From: Schistosoma mansoni
Lineage: Eukaryota > Platyhelminthes > Trematoda > Strigeidida > Schistosomatidae
Assembly (NCBI RefSeq): GCF_000237925.1
Contig: NW_017386026.1
Location: 124,001 to 188,000 of the forward strand
DNA length: 64,000 nucleotides
Direction: 5' to 3'
A model generated the notes under the pieces. It had not been told where the DNA came from, searched no databases, and worked only from the letters and a program-made list of their open reading frames with translations. Made by a program: the position numbers and the translations under genes. This document shows positions 33,646 to 42,606 of this stretch, piece by piece. How positions within the stretch are numbered: the stretch's first letter is position 1; each line of letters begins with the position of its first letter.

Positions 33646-34170
33646 TGTAGTGCCGCGATTCGTTAATTGTTTACTTCGATAACCGTTATGATTCTAATCT
33701 TAACGGTGCGTAAAATCAGAAGACAAAGGATAGCAGCGACTACAGTTTATTGTCAAATAACTCAGGTCAGAAAGCTAACAACACCTGAGCGAATATGAAC
33801 GAGCGAGTGAATGGCAAGCGAGAGAGCGAGTGAACAGGCGAATAAGCGAATGAAACGAACGAGGAGCAAGCGAGCGAATAGCAAGCAATTACATAGGCAA
33901 TTTATAGTCACATTTAATAAGGGCACAACAAAGCAAAACAAAGGCTGATAATAGTATTTGCATGCGTACATATATGGGGAGGAGTATGAGTCATCGAATG
34001 ATATTTAAGTAGTCAACATTTCGGATAGAGTGTCATGTGCTCTAGTGGTATAGCAGTGCAAAGAATATGCAAATTGTTACTATCCAAATAACGATGTCTG
34101 TTAAGTAAGTTATAAAAAGGGCTTAGCCAAAATTGGCTATAATCGAAATTGATTGTAGGATGGTTGCTAT
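33646..34170 (-). repeat. 3' LTR of element B
   Basis: Plus-strand TGTAGTGCCGCG...GGTTGCTAT. It contains a GCGA/GTGAA-rich degenerate tandem array at about 33800-33890. A purine run (minus-strand AGGGGGGAG, plus 34175-34183) lies just upstream in the element's sense and is the likely polypurine tract. Confidence 0.9.
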
Positions 34171-34171
34171 A

Positions 34172-34509
34172 TAACTCCCCCCTGCAAACAAAGATATATG
34201 AAAAAATGTCTGTGTTTGCATAAAGTACAGTAAATTGAATAGCGTAGTTACAATCATTCGAAGATATGGGCTTGTACAAAATTAGAATGAAGTTAATGTG
34301 CATTTAGTTCGTGCCCGTCCGTTAGGCTATACAAAATAGCGGTAAGATGTAGAAGGAATATGGTATCGCTTCGAAAAAAAATTACACGTATGAGCGTAAA
34401 GGTACATAAGCTTTGTCGAGTTTAATAGCGTTTAACATAAGTTTAATAATCTATATGTATACAATGGAGAGGAAGAATTTTAATTAATATTCGAAATAGC
34501 AGAAAATCG
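34172..34509 (-). other. 3' non-coding region of element B
   Basis: About 340 nt between the Gag-Pol stop and the polypurine tract with no coding signal; normal for this type of element. Confidence 0.6.
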
Positions 34510-37500
34510 TCAGTAAAAGATTGTAGCGACATAACGTTGCGGCCATCTTACTCTGCGACCAGATTTTGTCGTTATCGGAGTCTCTTCTTTTTGGTGCGTT
34601 AGCGTCGTTGACTCTTGAGACTCGTGTTTCGTCGGTGTGATCGTCTTCGAGAGGCTTGTGCTTGTCAATTGAAAATCGCTGTCAATGAAAGCTGGTTTCA
34701 CTCGATCGATGCTGATTACGTCTGTCTTCCCAGCTTTTTCTACCGTGACTGTCTTATCTGTCTTCGTAATCACTCTGAATGGACCTTCATAGTTCGGCTG
34801 CAGAGGTGGTTGTACGTTGTCTCTTCTGATGAATACGTGCGTGCTATTATGTAGTTGCTGAGGTACGAATACTCGTCGTTGTTGTAGTCTGGGAAGTGCT
34901 ATTTTTAAATCGTTCATGTGTTTCTTTAGGTGTTGCACGTAGTTGGCTACATCAGTCGGAACACTTTTACCTGAAGCGAAAAATTCTCCGGGTAAACGTA
35001 AAGTAGTGCCATATACCAACTCGGCTGGACAACATCCCATATCCTGTTTAATTATTGTTCTTAAACCTAACATGACTAAAGGAAGCTTATTAGCCCAATC
35101 GTTATTGACAATGACAGATGTAAGGGATGCTTTCAACTGCCTATGTAGGCGTTCAACCATTCCGTTTGCCATTGGATGGTAGGATGTCGTTCGTACACGT
35201 TTAATTCCGAGGAGTTCTGTAAGCTGCTGGAAGAGTCGACTTTCGAATTGAGCTCCTCCATCGGTCGTGATAATTGCCGGTATACCATAGTAAGAAATCC
35301 AATTTTCGATAAGGGCTTTGGCTACGGATTCGGCTGAGGTGTCTTTTATTGGTACCGCTACAGGCCATCGGGTAAATCTATCGATGCATGTAAAAATATA
35401 GTTGTACCCGTTCGAAACTGGCAGTGGTCCCTCGATATCGATGTGTATATGTTCGAATCGAGTGTCTGGCTGTGAAAATGAACCCATTGGCGAACTAGTA
35501 TGACGATGTACTTTGGCTTTTTGACATTTCATGCATGTTTGTGTCCAATTACTTACATCGCGATTCATTTTTGTCCATACGAAACGCTCACTGATTAATT
35601 TCATCGTGGCTTTTATTCCCGGGTGCGATAGGTTATGGATACTTTCGAATACTTTCCGTCGTAATGGTTTAGGAATGAATGGGCGAGGTCGGCCAGTCGA
35701 CATGTCACATATTACTTTCGCGTTGCCGAACTGAATATCTTCGAATAATAAGGACGTCGTGTCATCGAATCTTAGCTTGTTTAGTTCGATGTCTGTCTCT
35801 TGTAACTTCGCGAGACCGTGATAATCAATTCCATTTGTAATAATCGCGTTTATCGTTGTTCTGGACAACGCATCTGCCACTTCGTTATTATTACCTTCAA
35901 TATACTGTATGCTAGATGTAAATTGGGAAATAAATTCTAATTGTCGAATTTCCCTCGGCGAATAGTTATCCTGTTTGGCGTTTAATGCTTTCGTGAGGGG
36001 TTTGTGATCTGTATACACTGTGAAAATGGTACCCTCTATCATATGTCGGAAATGCTTGGTTGCCAAGTAAATCGCTAATAGTTCTCTTCCGAACGTACTG
36101 TACCTCGTTTGTGTAGGATTTAATCTCTTCGAGAAAAATGAAATCGGTTCCCATGTACCGTTTACTAACTGCTGCAGTACTGCTCCCACTGCTATGTTCG
36201 ATGCGTCCGTCATGAGGGCTAGTGGCGCTTCGCTCTTTCGTCGTACTAGTATCATTTTCTCATGAAGTGCTCTCTTAGCCTTCTCAAAAGCTTGTATAGC
36301 CTCTGTCGATAGATGGAATGTTCGAATATTTCCTCGCAAAGCGTCCGTTAATGGCTGTAGTATTGCTGCGCAGTTTGGAATAAATCGCCTATAATAGTTT
36401 ATTAGTCCCAAGAATCGTCGTAACTTTTTTTGTGACTCGGGCAACGGATAATTACGAATAGCAGCAACTTCTGCTGGAACTGGCATGATACCTCGAGAAT
36501 TTATCATATGACCTAGGAATTGCAATGATTTCTTTCCAAATTCACATTTCTCCACGTTAATAGTAACACCATGTTCTTGAAGTCTCGTGAATAACTGTCG
36601 TAGATGTTGTAGATGTTCTTCCACAGTAGCGCTAGCTACTAATATATCATCGATATATGCGTATACCCCTGTCAAACCTCTAACAACCTGATCAATAAAT
36701 CGCCGAAAAGTTTGAGCTGCATTAGTTAGTCCAAATGGCATTCGCAAAAACTCAAATAAACCAAATGGAGTGATTACAGCCGTTTTCGGTACATCTTCTG
36801 GGGCCACTGGAATGTGGTAGTACGCTCGAACAAGATCAATTTTCGAAAAAATCGTAGCACCTTCCATTTCAGTAGTGATGTCATGAATATGTGGCACTGG
36901 GTATCTATCTGCTATCGTTTGCTTGTTAAGGGCTCTATAATCTCCACATGGTCTGATTTCTCCATTCTTTTTGGGAACCATATGTAACGGAGATGCCCAG
37001 GGACTATTAGATGGCCTTATGATACCAAGTTTCATTAGTTTTTCGAATTCTCGTTTCGCAATGTTTAACCTTTTTGGGTCCAACCTTCGCGCTCTTACTC
37101 TAGTCGGTGGACCTTTCGTGACGATATGGTGCTGTACTGTATGTTTAAGATCTTTGTTGTCGTATGATGACCTCGTTAAATCGGCGAACGTATTTAGAAG
37201 TGACTTATATTGCTCGTTCTTATCTTTCGACACTACTAAATTCATAGATACATGATCGGTGGTCACTCCTCTTATGACTACTGAGCGTTCTCCATTCACT
37301 AGTTGGTTTCGTCGAGAATCTACCAATAGGTCAAAATTCTTTAAGAAATCGATACCAATTATGGGTACGGAAACATCAGCGATCAAAAATTCCCAGCGAA
37401 GTGAAATATTACGGCCGAAATTCAAGGTTAGTTTTCGCTTGCCATATGTCTTTATGTCGGATCTATTCGCTGCTTTAAGAGTTAGCGCAGTATCGATATT

Positions 37501-38433
37501 TTGTTTTTCGTTGCTCAATGGGGGAACGACGCTTATCTCTGCCCCCGTGTCTACTAAAAATTGTGCGCCTGTTACTCTGTCCTGAACATAGAATAAACGA
37601 TTGCTCCTGGGAGCTGCGTTGATCGTTGTAGTCGTTACTGAGAATCGTTGGGATCGTTTAAATTTGCATGGAGACCTGCATTTTCGAGCTCTGTAGCCAA
37701 ATGTTTGATGGTACCAGCATATAGCAGGATCTGATAGTCCCTTAGAAAATGATCGGTTTCTATCTCTTGATCTGCTGCGCGACCAACTTCTTTTCCTGTC
37801 TTTGTGATTTAGAGTCGTTAGTTTGTGGCATAGCGCATTAATTTCCTTTTGCAAGGCCTCGATTCTTTCGTCAACTGTGGAGTTGAGTGTTTGTGTAGTC
37901 GCGTGTCTCATTCTCTCGTAAATCTTATCGGCTATTTTAGCGATGTTGTCTATGTCTACATCGCTATCTCCAACAGCGAGGATCTGCTGTACGTTCGGTG
38001 GGAGTCGTCGCAACCATAAGTGGTAAAATATATTTTTATCAACATTTCTGTCTCCGATTACGTTGCTCATATGCGTTTTTAACTGCGAAGGCGTTCTATC
38101 TCGGATTTGCACTTCACTGAGCAACTGCTCGACAGCTTGCCGGTCGTTTAACGAGAGAGCTTTTATTACTGCCTGTTTCAATACGTCGTACGGATTTACT
38201 GCATCCGGCTTAGTTAGGACCTCTCGTACCTTGACTGCTACTTCATCTGGAAGTAGTGAGCTTGCATAGCCGAACTTATGTCGCTGTAAAATAATACGAT
38301 TGGCTACGAAGTAATTTTCAAGTCTAATAAACCAGAGTTGAGGATCAGTAACATTAAAAGATGGAATAGTAACATTAATAACTCCCACGGATGGTGACTG
38401 TGAAAGATCGATTGTTTCGTTATTTAAAGACAT
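34510..38433 (-). CDS. Intact Gag-Pol polyprotein of element B (1307 aa)
   Basis: A single uninterrupted ORF. Gag capsid-like region 1-190 ([13 protein letters not shown]); Arg/Ser-rich linker 212-230; CHCC knuckle C239-H242-C252-C256. Aspartic protease DTGA 295-298. RT with [10 protein letters not shown] 494-503 and catalytic YIDD 593-596. RNase H Asp743 (TDAS), Glu784 (FGRELL) and Asp809 (YTDHKPL). Integrase zinc ligands H933, H937, C967, C970; catalytic Asp999 (HIDIEGP), Asp1058 ([10 protein letters not shown]) and Glu1094 (NGMVERLH). The C-terminal tail is basic ([12 protein letters not shown]). All catalytic residues are present. TDGG replaces the usual TDRG. Gag and Pol share one frame, so no frameshift is needed; the Gag to Pol ratio must be set some other way. 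Confidence 0.95.
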   Translation of the reverse strand: MSLNNETIDLSQSPSVGVINVTIPSFNVTDPQLWFIRLENYFVANRIILQRHKFGYASSLLPDEVAVKVREVLTKPDAVNPYDVLKQAVIKALSLNDRQAVEQLLSEVQIRDRTPSQLKTHMSNVIGDRNVDKNIFYHLWLRRLPPNVQQILAVGDSDVDIDNIAKIADKIYERMRHATTQTLNSTVDERIEALQKEINALCHKLTTLNHKDRKRSWSRSRSRDRNRSFSKGLSDPAICWYHQTFGYRARKCRSPCKFKRSQRFSVTTTTINAAPRSNRLFYVQDRVTGAQFLVDTGAEISVVPPLSNEKQNIDTALTLKAANRSDIKTYGKRKLTLNFGRNISLRWEFLIADVSVPIIGIDFLKNFDLLVDSRRNQLVNGERSVVIRGVTTDHVSMNLVVSKDKNEQYKSLLNTFADLTRSSYDNKDLKHTVQHHIVTKGPPTRVRARRLDPKRLNIAKREFEKLMKLGIIRPSNSPWASPLHMVPKKNGEIRPCGDYRALNKQTIADRYPVPHIHDITTEMEGATIFSKIDLVRAYYHIPVAPEDVPKTAVITPFGLFEFLRMPFGLTNAAQTFRRFIDQVVRGLTGVYAYIDDILVASATVEEHLQHLRQLFTRLQEHGVTINVEKCEFGKKSLQFLGHMINSRGIMPVPAEVAAIRNYPLPESQKKLRRFLGLINYYRRFIPNCAAILQPLTDALRGNIRTFHLSTEAIQAFEKAKRALHEKMILVRRKSEAPLALMTDASNIAVGAVLQQLVNGTWEPISFFSKRLNPTQTRYSTFGRELLAIYLATKHFRHMIEGTIFTVYTDHKPLTKALNAKQDNYSPREIRQLEFISQFTSSIQYIEGNNNEVADALSRTTINAIITNGIDYHGLAKLQETDIELNKLRFDDTTSLLFEDIQFGNAKVICDMSTGRPRPFIPKPLRRKVFESIHNLSHPGIKATMKLISERFVWTKMNRDVSNWTQTCMKCQKAKVHRHTSSPMGSFSQPDTRFEHIHIDIEGPLPVSNGYNYIFTCIDRFTRWPVAVPIKDTSAESVAKALIENWISYYGIPAIITTDGGAQFESRLFQQLTELLGIKRVRTTSYHPMANGMVERLHRQLKASLTSVIVNNDWANKLPLVMLGLRTIIKQDMGCCPAELVYGTTLRLPGEFFASGKSVPTDVANYVQHLKKHMNDLKIALPRLQQRRVFVPQQLHNSTHVFIRRDNVQPPLQPNYEGPFRVITKTDKTVTVEKAGKTDVISIDRVKPAFIDSDFQLTSTSLSKTITPTKHESQESTTLTHQKEETPITTKSGRRVRWPQRYVATIFY

Positions 38434-38763
38434 TACTACTAATAATAATAAATTAAATAGTATGCGAATATAACGTAATTGTCACTGAGAGAAATGAATC
38501 GATGAAAACAATGATAACAACAAATGGTACAATATATAACATAGAACGGACTTACTGAATTGCACCAATATATCAATTTTTCGTGAATAATCGTTATTTA
38601 TTATGAATATTATCGTTATGTTCAAAAATGGGATAATGTACGTACGATTAAAATTGTGATATAATAAATCCACAATTATGATTATAATCCAGATAATAAT
38701 TCGAATAGAAACAGAGTACGTTGAATTTTCGAAATGAAATTATTTCGTCGAAAATTGTTTTAT

Positions 38764-38784
38764 GTTCGCTCGGCGAGGCATCCA
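38764..38784 (-). promoter_or_regulatory. Primer-binding-site-like sequence of element B
   Basis: On the minus strand, four bases after the LTR end (ACTACA), the sequence TGGATGCCTCGCCGAGCG begins. TGG at the start is expected for a tRNA 3' CCA. It resembles the complement of an elongator Met tRNA end with one extra base, but I cannot confirm the primer. Confidence 0.5.
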
Positions 38785-38788
38785 ATTC

Positions 38789-39313
38789 TGTAGTGCCGCG
38801 ATTCGTTAATTGTTTACTTCGATAACCGTTATGATTCTAATTTTAACGGTGCGTAAAATCAGAAGACAAAGGATAGCAGCGACTACAGTTTATTGTCAAA
38901 TAACTCAGGTCAGAAAGCTAACAACACCTGAGCGAATATGAACGAGCGAGTGAATGGCAAGCGAGAGAGCGAGTGAACAGGCGAATAAGCGAATGAAACG
39001 AACGAGGAGCAAGCGAGCGAATAGCAAGCAATTACATAGGCAATTTATAGTCACATTTAATAAGGGCACAACAAAGCAAAACAAAGGCTGATAATAGTAT
39101 TTGCATGCGTACATATATGGGGAGGAGTATGAGTCATCGAATGATATTTAAGTAGTCAACATTTCGGATAGAGTGTCATGTGCTCTAGTGGTATAGCAGT
39201 GCAAAGAATATGCAAATTGTTACTATCCAAATAACGATGTCTGTTAAGTAAGTTATAAAAAGGGCTTAGCCAAAATTGGCTATAATCGAAATTGATTGTA
39301 GGATGGTTGCTAT
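38789..39313 (-). repeat. 5' LTR of element B
   Basis: Same sequence as 33646-34170 apart from one base noticed. It is followed on the plus strand by the right target duplication ACTAT (39314-39318). It includes the GCGA-rich array at about 38940-39030. Confidence 0.9.
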
Positions 39314-39318
39314 ACTAT

Positions 39319-39605
39319 AATTTATAGACAAACCAACCAGGTATTATACAACAGGTCTCACATTTTGGCGCGAGATTCACTCATCCGTTTTGCTAAATAG
39401 TGTTTTAGCGTTATAGCTGATGTCATTTCGCGATTAAAACCCTAAATCTAATTCCTAACCTTAACCCTCGGCTTTGAATCATAATTCTTATTCCTCACAC
39501 TGGTTTACAACCCTCGTTTGGTCCTAGTTTTTGGATGCATACTCTGGAGGTCAGTTTACCGTCACTCAGAGGACTTCCATAAATTATAGTCTCGCCCCTT
39601 GGCCT
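39319..39605. repeat. Sequence flanked by a ~20-bp inverted repeat split by element B
   Basis: Reading across the B insertion, the left arm is GGCGAAACTAT (33635-33645) continued by AATTTATAGA (39319-39328). The right arm near 39578-39597 is its reverse complement apart from two mismatches. The ~280-bp unit begins in the reading frame of 33079-33645 and meets a TAG at 39325. A small terminal-inverted-repeat element is possible, but no flanking duplication is clear. Confidence 0.45.
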
Positions 39606-40940
39606 ACTTCGGCACCCACCTATTGATTCTAGATACTACCAAAGTCAAACCACCCTATATAGCTCTCTGATCTCCCCTAGTTTAATATATACATCACCCA
39701 TATATATGGGTAATTTCCGGGACCTATTAATGGACTATTATTCTATATATATTCTTACCGTTTAACTATTGAGTAATTAGATTGTGTATATCTATATTCA
39801 TCTTATTATAAGCCTCATTTTGACCTGTGAATTATTACTGTACGATTCACTGTTCCCAATTGAAAGGGCTAGGCGGACAAAGGATCAATAAGGACGCTAG
39901 ACTACTCATACTGGTCGTACTTCGTTGATTTGTCACGGTGTTAAGATTGAAAAAGTCTTATTTCGGTTGATGGATAATTCACGTTATAAAACCCGGACAT
40001 AAAAATCAATAACGAATTAGCATAAGTCCTATATTTTTTATAAAGTCATAACCGATTCTGGTGACATATTCATTTTCTGAATACTCTCTTAGTTCACCGT
40101 TTTCCCTCAATATATCAAATACTTGCAGTCGTCCACAACAACCTAAAATATACTTCTAGACAACTACCTGTGGAGAGTTGAACTTTCATAGTCTTCACAT
40201 CGGCAGCAGTGATCTGCTTACCGGTTTGATCCTTAATACCTGCTTCAAATTTTCCATTGAGGACAATCTTCTGGTCCATGGATCACAAACCATCCATGAA
40301 CTATTACAAGGATGATTGTGAAGCATCTTGTATGATTTTACGACATATTCCAGGTTTGCACGGAACCTTGATTGGCGGTTTCAAAACTTATACCTTAAAT
40401 GTCACATGTTAGTTAAAGTTCTCAGGGTTTTTTATTCACTGTTAGACCTTGTGGTTTACGCCTATGACCAAATGTGCAATGAAACACGAAACATGTATTT
40501 AAATCTCATATCCTTCAGCAGTTTACCTTTGCTGTGAATGTAATGAGTATGGGTACTCTGGGAAGGGATAGAATTATTTTTCCATACTTTTTGGAACTCC
40601 TTTAAGACACAATCAAATTCAATCCACCTTCCGAAACGCTGTTCAGTATTATGCGTTCAAACGCCTCGCCTAAGTCTTGAGAAAAACAACGATTCACACA
40701 AACTCAGAGTATCTTTGGCTGTTAAGTTATTCCCAATACTCTGTTTTGTGGACCCTAGCAAATTTTAAACAAGGACAGAGAGGATCAGTAGAGAAATCGG
40801 TATACAATAATAACGCGCGCTATTCGAACGGGAAGTTTAGTCCTAACGTGATTTACATTTCTCAAACTTTTGCTGTGTTCTTACGCAACAAAAGTATCAT
40901 ATCCAATCCAAAGAATCTATTCTGAGCTATACGTTCGGTA
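39606..40940. other. No gene recognised
   Basis: A+T-rich sequence with weak ORFs (69 codons at 40328 plus, 82 codons at 40677 plus) and no domain I recognise. The part nearest 40940 may already belong to the 5' UTR of the CR1-like element. Confidence 0.4.
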
Positions 40941-41154
40941 GATTACTTCTTTTTTGTGTTTCACTCAAATTAATAGTTAACTGTGGTTTTGCCTCAGCTC
41001 ACTATCGGTTTTTTTTATAGTTTTCACGTAAAGGCTAGCTTTAGCTTATCGTTAACTGTTTTTATACATTTTTGATAGTTTCTGTTTACTGTGTTTTTTT
41101 TTATCGGTCCTAAATTTGCTGCTTATATTTTTAAGACAGTCTAAATCACTAGCC

Positions 41155-42555
41155 ATGAAAAATTCATGCAAGAGACCTGGTTGCCGTTTTGCCGTTACAT
41201 CTGGCATGCAATGTGACAACTGTAAAGGTTGGTTCCATGAAGCATGTACAGATCTAACAGCAGCAGCCTATAGCAGACTCAGCAAGTCTGATCGTAGGTG
41301 GGTATGTGTTACCTGCAACACCGATACGGTAGTTATGTTGGGTACTATCATTACTTTACTGACAGGTCTGAGAGATAAGTTGTCTAAGAATTCGGTAAAT
41401 GATATCATCATGACGGGTAACAAAGCTGGAACGCATAGGGCAAATAAGAAAAAGGATACTGACAGGTCGGATATCGACGGTGCTGTTAACAGCACGAGTG
41501 ATGATGTGTTGAAACTCAGCACCATCCTAACATCGACTGTCATCGACTCCCTCAGTAAACTTGGGTCCCCCGGGGAACGGTCCTTGAATGAGACAGTGGT
41601 TCCTAAAAATCCTGTAGGTGGATGGACTCACGTTAACAGGAGTAATAAAGCCCAAGCGTCCCCTCCGAAACTGAACGTCCCAAGTATCGTGCGTAAATCA
41701 ATTGATGCTTTGGCCGCACAGTCTACACCCAAGACTGTCCGCCCGGTCATCACTGAGCCCAGGAATCGAAAACGCGCCTCGACATCCAAACAACAAGATA
41801 CCAAACCTAGACGCCTTGGAAAACCTGGGAAATCAATTGCGGTTCGTGACGACTCTGTCATAATCATGAACCTTATTGACAACCCCGACCTTCCTCTCAG
41901 TTTGCAGGACATAAACGACAGGATGCTCTGGGGAGAATTAATCAAGAGGCTGGAACTCCCTAGAATAGAGCCTTTGACCGTCACACGGCTCACTCGGGGG
42001 AAGGACTCTAACCACCTAAACCACCCGAGGCTGCTTCGTGTTACACTTAAGAATGCCTCCGACGTAGAGGACGTCCTGCTAGCCAATCACTTACTGAGGT
42101 CCGATGGGAACGTAAGAATACTGCCCGACATACCGTGTTCTGAACGAAATCTCATCCGGAACATCCCTAAGGAATCTCGTGAGGCGTTCTTCCGTGGACG
42201 AAATATCATTGTGCAAGGTGTGCCGGAAAATACGGACCCAGCTCAAGCAAACTCTGATATTCGGGAATGGAAATTCATCAAGCATTCCTTAAAACTCAAG
42301 AACATATTGACCCAACAGGTAATGAGACTGGCCAAGAGAGACGGAGACTCTAGGCCCCGGCTGCTGAAGATAACCTTCCCCTCCTCCCACATGGCGGCTG
42401 CAACTCTGGAAGCATTTCGTGCCAATAGACGTCGGTTGCCAACTGGCATCCATATGCATCCGGATAGGCCCCACGACAGCAGGATCAAGCACAAACGAAA
42501 GCTGGAGCTGACAATTCCACTCGTGGACTGTCTTGATCATAAAAAAAACGTGTAA
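41155..42555 (+). CDS. ORF1 protein of the CR1-like element (466 aa, PHD-type zinc finger)
   Basis: Start chosen at ATG 41155, the first Met in the frame and just before the finger. Zinc ligands C5, C10, C20, C23, H28, C31, C51 and C54 form a C4HC3 (PHD) pattern with WFHEAC at the core. A Ser/Thr/Lys-rich linker follows. The C-terminal half has a NIIVQGVPENTDPAQANSDI block and PRLLKITFPSSHMAAATLEA, like the nucleic-acid-binding domains of CR1-type ORF1 proteins. The product is expected to bind element RNA in ribonucleoprotein particles. The ORF ends HKKNV-stop within a frameshift-like site, giving a possible ORF1-ORF2 fusion. Confidence 0.85.
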   Translation: MKNSCKRPGCRFAVTSGMQCDNCKGWFHEACTDLTAAAYSRLSKSDRRWVCVTCNTDTVVMLGTIITLLTGLRDKLSKNSVNDIIMTGNKAGTHRANKKKDTDRSDIDGAVNSTSDDVLKLSTILTSTVIDSLSKLGSPGERSLNETVVPKNPVGGWTHVNRSNKAQASPPKLNVPSIVRKSIDALAAQSTPKTVRPVITEPRNRKRASTSKQQDTKPRRLGKPGKSIAVRDDSVIIMNLIDNPDLPLSLQDINDRMLWGELIKRLELPRIEPLTVTRLTRGKDSNHLNHPRLLRVTLKNASDVEDVLLANHLLRSDGNVRILPDIPCSERNLIRNIPKESREAFFRGRNIIVQGVPENTDPAQANSDIREWKFIKHSLKLKNILTQQVMRLAKRDGDSRPRLLKITFPSSHMAAATLEAFRANRRRLPTGIHMHPDRPHDSRIKHKRKLELTIPLVDCLDHKKNV

Positions 42556-42606
42556 AGGACAGGGACTACCAACTCGGTAAACATCGTATAGGTAGGCTAC
42601 CTGTCC
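42543..42606 (+). promoter_or_regulatory. Candidate -1 ribosomal frameshift signal between ORF1 and ORF2
   Basis: The slippery heptamer A AAA AAC (42543-42549) is in phase with ORF1, two codons before its TAA. A 7-nt spacer (42550-42556) leads to a stem: GGACAGG 42557-42563 with CCTGTCC 42600-42606, and inner CTACC 42566-42570 with GGTAG 42591-42595. ORF2 is in the -1 frame and open across the site. Sequence, phase, spacing and structure all fit a -1 signal. Function is inferred. Confidence 0.7.

Larger units (their letters stand above)
33646..39313 (-). mobile_element. Structurally complete CsRn1/Boudicca-like element B, 5.7 kb
   Basis: A minus-strand element with two LTRs of about 525 nt, a target duplication, a PBS-like site, one intact Gag-Pol ORF and a polypurine tract. 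Comparing the LTRs by eye I found one difference (TAATCTTAAC versus TAATTTTAAC, at 33698 and 38841), so it inserted recently. Of everything in the window it is the best candidate for an autonomous LTR element. Confidence 0.92.

Noticed and set aside
33800-33890. CRISPR-like array
   Set aside because: The units are short, degenerate and contiguous with no unique spacers, and lie in an LTR of a eukaryotic retrotransposon.
33762-33971. 69-codon ORF duplicated at 38905-39114
   Set aside because: It lies inside the two LTRs of element B and is a chance frame of the GCGA-rich array.
39428-39470. Telomere-like CCCTAA repeats
   Set aside because: Only two or three imperfect units (AACCCTAAATC, TTAACCCTCGG) occur in otherwise normal sequence.
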